Part shown: piece by piece, positions 14,623-18,105 of the stretch
Numbering within the stretch: the first letter of the stretch is position 1
Layout: each line of letters starts with the position of its first letter
Origin: Enterocloster asparagiformis
GTDB taxonomy: Bacteria; Bacillota; Clostridia; Lachnospirales; Lachnospiraceae
DNA: 18,105 nucleotides
Direction: 5' to 3'
Assembly (NCBI GenBank): GCA_018380885.1
Contig: JAGZSY010000056.1
Span: 1 to 18,105, forward strand
Translations under genes and position numbers: made by a program
Notes under the pieces: model-generated
Databases searched by the model: none
The model's input: only the letters and a program-made list of their open reading frames with translations
What the model was told of the DNA's origin: nothing

Positions 14623-16434
14623 TCACGGTCCCGGGTTCGGGGCCACTGTGGGCATATCCGGCGGGCCCTGGGGACTGGTCTCAGGCGCGCCCGGACCTCC
14701 GTTGGTCTCCGGCGCTCCTGTGCCCGCATCCGGCGCCGGCGCGGTGCCGGTCACACCCGGTCCCTGGTTCACATCGCCGTTTCCGGCGGGCGCCTGGGTG
14801 CTCTCGCCGGGCACATAGCCCTCCGGCATACCGTCCACGGTGGGAACGGTGGAAACCTCCGCGGTGGTCGTCTCGTCGGGAGGAAGCACAACGCCCGAGG
14901 TGTTGCGCAGGATAACCGGCGCGTGCCCCTTGTAGGTGGTCTTGTGGTCCACTTCCTCGCTGATCGTCTTGCCGTCCTTGGTAATCACCTTGTAGGTCAC
15001 CCAGCGGCTGCCCTGGCTGCCCGCGCTCTTGATCTTCTCCACGCCCGGCTCCAGGGTCTGATCCTCCTCGTAGGTGGGGGCCGGCGGGTCCAGCGTCTCC
15101 ACCTTCTCGGAGCGCATATCCCACTTCACGCCGTCCTCCAGAATCGGAATCCCGTACACGGAAACCGTCATTTTCTGGTTGCTGTAGCTGGCTTTCAGGC
15201 CGATCGCCGACTTGGAGTTGTTGATAAACCGGAAATCCGGCTGGTCGTAGCTGACCGTGGCGTCCTGTCCCGGGGTGATGTAGGACGGCTCAAAGGTATG
15301 GGAACGGCGATAGCTGATCTCCAGCCCGGCGCGCATCACCGCATTGAACAGGGTGGTGGACACCTGGCAGACGCCTCCGCCGATCTCCTGGACCACCTCG
15401 CCGTTGTTGTAGGCGGCGGCGCCCTTGTAACCCTTCTCCTCGGTGCGCTTGCCCACCGTGCCGTTGAAGGAGAACTCCTCGCCCGGCTTGACAATGGTGC
15501 CGTTGATGGCCTCGGCGGCCAGGCGCACGTTGGTGTTGCGGTTCTTATTGGCGGTGGTGTCGGTGGTAAACGTGCTTATCGTCTTGTACTTTTCCTTGGC
15601 GGAAGCCTGGGTGATCTCCGGCTGTACCTCCCCGCCGTCGGCTGTGATCCTGGCGTCGAACTTCTTGTCCGCCAGCGCTTTCAGGATATCGGCGGCCAGC
15701 TTGTCCTCGTCGATGGCAAAGCCCGCCTTCTCCCCGGCGAACACAAAGACGTCCTTTTCCTTATCATAGCTGTCGATCGCGCCGTTCTGGGGGCTCTTGT
15801 TCCACTTGCCGGCCGCGGCCTTGGCCTCGGCGGCGGCAGCCTCCTCGAACCCGGCGGTATCCAGGCTGTAGGTCTCCTTGGGATCGCCCGTATAGATCTC
15901 GGTCAACAGGGCGTCGATCCTGGAAGCCATCAGATCGGTCACCTGGTAGCTGTCCTCGCCGAATACGACCGTCATATTCCAGGGATACTGTTCCAGAATG
16001 GCGGCCCTTGCCTCCTCCCGGGACATGCCGGTGATATCCACGCCCTCCACCGACACCGGTTTCGTAATCTCGGCTTCAGTGGTCTGGATCTCCGTGGTCT
16101 CTGCGTCCTCGATTCCCGCCTTTTTCGACGATTTCACCATAAACGCGATCACCGCAATGAGCACCAGCAGTATCACGCCCACAATGGCGATCTTCTGGTA
16201 ATCCGGCCCCTTCCGCCTGTGGTGGGTGCCGTTTCTGCGCCCGCCGCCCCTGCCCGCGGAGCTGGTCCGGTAGGAGGAGGAATGGCTCCGGCCAGAGGAG
16301 GTCTGGCGCCCGGATCCCGAGCCGCTCCTGGAGGAGCTTCTGGATGCACTGCCGTATGAGCTTCTATCATTACCCCTGGCGCGGCTTCTGCCGGCGGAGC
16401 TTTTTCTTCTGTTTTCATTCTCTAATTGATTCAT
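14623..16434 (-). CDS. membrane-anchored VanW/G5-domain surface protein
   Basis: About 603 residues. Residues 1-78 are a low-complexity Ser/Arg/Gly-rich basic tail with no catalytic motif. One membrane span follows (about 81-100, IAIVGVILLVLIAVIAFMV), so the rest lies outside the cell. A Thr/Glu-rich linker leads to a YoaR-like region (about 125-280), then a VanW domain (about 285-430) with NTNVRLAAEAINGTIVKPGE and IGGGVCQVSTTLFNAV, then a G5-like segment (about 445-500). The last 85 residues are rich in Pro, Gly and Thr. It probably acts at the cell wall; VanW proteins lack a settled biochemical role. The ATG at 16434 has AGGTG 6 bases upstream; a GTG at 16443 overlaps that site. It is divergent from the PHP gene. 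Confidence 0.88.
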   Translation of the reverse strand: MNQLENENRRKSSAGRSRARGNDRSSYGSASRSSSRSGSGSGRQTSSGRSHSSSYRTSSAGRGGGRRNGTHHRRKGPDYQKIAIVGVILLVLIAVIAFMVKSSKKAGIEDAETTEIQTTEAEITKPVSVEGVDITGMSREEARAAILEQYPWNMTVVFGEDSYQVTDLMASRIDALLTEIYTGDPKETYSLDTAGFEEAAAAEAKAAAGKWNKSPQNGAIDSYDKEKDVFVFAGEKAGFAIDEDKLAADILKALADKKFDARITADGGEVQPEITQASAKEKYKTISTFTTDTTANKNRNTNVRLAAEAINGTIVKPGEEFSFNGTVGKRTEEKGYKGAAAYNNGEVVQEIGGGVCQVSTTLFNAVMRAGLEISYRRSHTFEPSYITPGQDATVSYDQPDFRFINNSKSAIGLKASYSNQKMTVSVYGIPILEDGVKWDMRSEKVETLDPPAPTYEEDQTLEPGVEKIKSAGSQGSRWVTYKVITKDGKTISEEVDHKTTYKGHAPVILRNTSGVVLPPDETTTAEVSTVPTVDGMPEGYVPGESTQAPAGNGDVNQGPGVTGTAPAPDAGTGAPETNGGPGAPETSPQGPPDMPTVAPNPGP

Positions 16435-16602
16435 CTTTTTCACCTGTTATCAATGCTGTTTCGCAGCTGCTCAGCGCCCTCACCGCTCCTGATCAAAACC
16501 GCGGAAAATGCCGTGCCGCGTTCTCCCACGGGCGGGGCATTCCACGCGCAGACCCGCTGAATCGCCGCGCTGTTTCAGAGCTTGTTTTTGAGTCCAGATT
16601 GT

Positions 16603-16611
16603 AGTATACCA
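16603..16611 (-). promoter_or_regulatory. candidate promoter of the VanW-family gene
   Basis: Extended -10 TGGTATACT on the minus strand (16611-16603), with only a weak -35 upstream. It would give a GC-rich leader of about 160 bases (16435-16596). I recognise no riboswitch class there. Confidence 0.45.
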
Positions 16612-16721
16612 TACTTTATCAGAAATGGAACTGTCTTTTTTGTAAAATTTCCAACCGATTTTACTTATTATGAAAATCGTGTTACTATAGTATTACGAAA
16701 TTATTTCACGAGGTGATTTTC

Positions 16722-17570
16722 ATGGGATTTGTCGATTTACATGTTCACTCCACCGCCTCCGACGGGACCTTTTCCCCGGAAGCGGTTGTATCACTGGCCG
16801 CCCGGGCCGGGCTTGACGCCATCGCCCTGACCGATCACGATACGGTGGACGGCGTGCCGGCCGCTCAGGCCGCTGCCGCCGGCCTGGGAATCCGCCTGAT
16901 TCCCGGCATCGAGGTTTCCAGTATTTACCAGGGCACCGAGATCCATATCCTGGGCCTGTTCGTAACCCCCTCAGACCCCGAGCTGGGACGTATGCTGGAA
17001 GAGTTCCGCCTGATCCGCGACCGGCGCAACCGCCAGATGCTCTCCAGCCTGGAGCGGGACGGCATGCCCCTGACACGGGCGCAGCTTACCGGAGACAACC
17101 CGGACACCGTGATCACCAGGGCACACGTGGCCAGAGCCATGGTGACGGCGGGCTATGTCCAGTCCCTGGACCAGGCCTTCAAGCGCTATCTGCAATACGG
17201 CGGGAAATACTGCCCCCGCAAGGAGTCCCCGGCTCCCAACGCCGTGGTGGCCGCCCTGCGGGCCGGAGGCGCCTTCGTCTCCCTGGCCCACCCTTACCAG
17301 TACAAGCTGGGGGACGCCGGCATCCGCGCTCTGGCCGCCCAGATGAAGGAGATGGGTATGCAGGGGCTGGAGGTCTACCACTCCTCCCACAACCAGTACG
17401 AGAGCGGAAAGCTGCAAGTTCTGGCAAAGGAGCTGGGGCTGCTCCCCACCGGCGGCTCCGACTTCCACGGCGCCAACAAGCCGGACATCTCCGTCGGCAC
17501 CGGCCGCGGCGGCCTGCGGGTGTCCTCCCTGCTGCTGGACGACATCGACCGCCTGCACGCCGGGCTCTGA
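16722..17570 (+). CDS. PHP-domain phosphoesterase (RNase AM/YciV-like)
   Basis: A 282-residue cytosolic PHP-fold metal-dependent phosphoesterase. All expected metal-binding motifs are visible: DLHVHS (His7, His9), Asp14, LTDHD (Asp38, His39), GIEVS (Glu64), EIHILGLF (His75), RAHVARAM (His135), SLAHPYQ (His190) and GGSDFHG (Asp247, His249). The length and the ITRAHVARAMV...FKRYLQYG insert match the YciV/TrpH group, members of which act as 5'-3' exoribonuclease (RNase AM) or on 3',5'-nucleotide bisphosphates; which applies here is not decidable. The ATG at 16722 has GAGGTG 6 bases upstream; the upstream GTG at 16713 lies inside that site. A weak TATAGT (16686-16691) may be its -10. It is divergent from the VanW-family gene. 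No clear terminator follows. Confidence 0.93.
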   Translation: MGFVDLHVHSTASDGTFSPEAVVSLAARAGLDAIALTDHDTVDGVPAAQAAAAGLGIRLIPGIEVSSIYQGTEIHILGLFVTPSDPELGRMLEEFRLIRDRRNRQMLSSLERDGMPLTRAQLTGDNPDTVITRAHVARAMVTAGYVQSLDQAFKRYLQYGGKYCPRKESPAPNAVVAALRAGGAFVSLAHPYQYKLGDAGIRALAAQMKEMGMQGLEVYHSSHNQYESGKLQVLAKELGLLPTGGSDFHGANKPDISVGTGRGGLRVSSLLLDDIDRLHAGL

Positions 17571-17652
17571 TGCCCCGCTCCAGGTGGTATTAATTGGCAG
17601 TTGTGATATCCAGGACAAGCGCATTCCCCTAAAATTTTATGTATTATTATAA

Positions 17653-17681
17653 TTGTGCTTCCCATTGGTCTCTGCTATAAT
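17653..17681 (+). promoter_or_regulatory. promoter of the 78-residue protein gene
   Basis: TTGTGC (17653-17658), a 17-base spacer and TATAAT (17676-17681), with TG at the extended -10 place (TGCTATAAT). The start should lie near 17688, giving a leader of about 65 bases with a small GC hairpin. The -35 is the same TTGTGC as in the OLD-type gene's promoter. Confidence 0.75.
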
Positions 17682-17752
17682 CATCAAGGAAACACAAGAT
17701 AAACCAACTGCCGGCATTCAGCCGTCGGCCCACTAAAACAGGAGGATTTGCC

Positions 17753-17989
17753 ATGAAGGTTCAAAACATTACGGATGTGGATAAATTTTTCCAGGTGATC
17801 GATCAGTGCAAAGGAACTGTTGAGCTGGTATCCCCGGAAGGCGACCGCATCAATCTGAAATCCAAACTCACCCAGTATCTGTCTATGGCCACTATCTTCT
17901 CCAACGGATATATCAAAGAATTAGACTTAGTTGCGCATGACAGAGAGGACATCGAACGTTTAATCAAATATATGTATCAGGGAGAATAA
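17753..17989 (+). CDS. small protein of unknown function
   Basis: A 78-residue soluble protein with no signal peptide or membrane span. It begins MKVQNITDVDKFFQVIDQCKG and continues with a short strand-like VELVSPEGDRINLKSKL, then ends in a helix rich in charged residues (EDIERLIKYMYQGE). I recall close relatives as a conserved small protein across Lachnospiraceae without a proven role, but cannot confirm it. The ATG has AGGAGG 7 bases upstream and a strong extended -10 promoter, so it is clearly expressed as a single gene. I see no enzyme motif or metal site; the size and lack of motifs suggest a binding or adaptor protein. Confidence 0.85.
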   Translation: MKVQNITDVDKFFQVIDQCKGTVELVSPEGDRINLKSKLTQYLSMATIFSNGYIKELDLVAHDREDIERLIKYMYQGE

Positions 17990-18010
17990 ACCAGACACAT
18001 TCCATTAAAA

Positions 18011-18056
18011 GAGGGTGTCGCAAAATCATCAAAATAGATGATTGAGCGGCACCCTC
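18011..18056. terminator. compound palindrome, probable terminator between convergent genes
   Basis: An outer 11-bp stem (18011-18021 with 18046-18056, one G-T pair) encloses an inner 6-bp stem ATCATC/GATGAT (18025-18030, 18037-18042). On the minus strand TTTT follows directly, so it fits best as the terminator of a gene entering from the right. It also lies about 20 bases after the 78-residue gene's stop, though no T run follows on that side. An insertion-sequence end is an alternative. Confidence 0.6.
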
Positions 18057-18105
18057 GCTCTGTATATAGAAAAAAATCAGGAGAAAATCATTCTCGATTG
18101 ACTTC

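Noticed and set aside
14923..16359. 478-codon plus-strand open frame
   Set aside because: It lies wholly antisense to the VanW/G5 gene, has no family motif and no ribosome site; typical shadow of a GC-rich gene.
16435..16600. Riboswitch in the VanW leader
   Set aside because: No class-specific conserved core could be recognised; kept only as a long-leader observation.
1..18105. CRISPR array, tRNA or rRNA genes, complete insertion sequence
   Set aside because: No regularly spaced repeats, cloverleaf-like or rRNA-like segments, and no transposase or integrase frames were seen.
18079..18105. 3' end of a convergent gene (possible TGA near 18088)
   Set aside because: Only a handful of codons fall inside the window, too few to support a call.

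Overview
The window looks like the chromosome of an anaerobic Firmicute, most likely a gut member of the Lachnospiraceae. The reasons are a pyruvate:ferredoxin oxidoreductase, strong AGGAGG-type ribosome binding sites, HPr/PTS signalling genes, a VanW/G5 surface protein, GC-rich genes and AT-rich spacers. This placement comes from gene content and recalled homologues, not from a search. I see no rRNA, tRNA, CRISPR array or complete mobile element.

The left part (122-7974, minus strand) is a glycosaminoglycan-oligosaccharide uptake and breakdown operon. In transcription order it encodes PTS IIA, unsaturated glucuronyl hydrolase (GH88), PTS IIB, IIC and IID of the mannose/N-acetylgalactosamine family, a heparinase II/III-family lyase, a LacI-family regulator and an alpha/beta hydrolase. 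The order IIA-ugl-IIB-IIC-IID-heparinase-LacI regulator is the one I recall from the pneumococcal ugl/regR hyaluronan locus, minus yajC. Its promoter is almost consensus (TTGACA-17-TATACT, 8026-8054), with a palindromic GTAAA-N4-TTTAC operator just downstream. A second cluster of the same half-sites lies about 200 bp upstream. The expected flow is PTS import of unsaturated oligosaccharide, cleavage by the lyase and hydrolase, and control by the local regulator. The extracellular lyase and the ketouronate (KDG) pathway genes are not in the window.

The centre holds a stand-alone OLD-type protein (ABC ATPase plus TOPRIM nuclease domain, with a four-cysteine cluster), on the minus strand with its own promoter and terminator. 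It is followed by the large nifJ gene (minus strand).

The right part holds a small HPr-like protein with aspartate where the phosphorylated His15 should be but with Ser46 kept (Crh-like), then a membrane-anchored VanW/G5 protein, both on the minus strand. A PHP-domain phosphoesterase and a 78-residue protein of unknown function lie on the plus strand. A compound palindrome near the right edge probably terminates transcription between convergent genes.

The items most worth a second look are the His15-to-Asp HPr, the two-site operator layout of the glycosaminoglycan operon, and the lone OLD-type nuclease with its putative zinc cluster.
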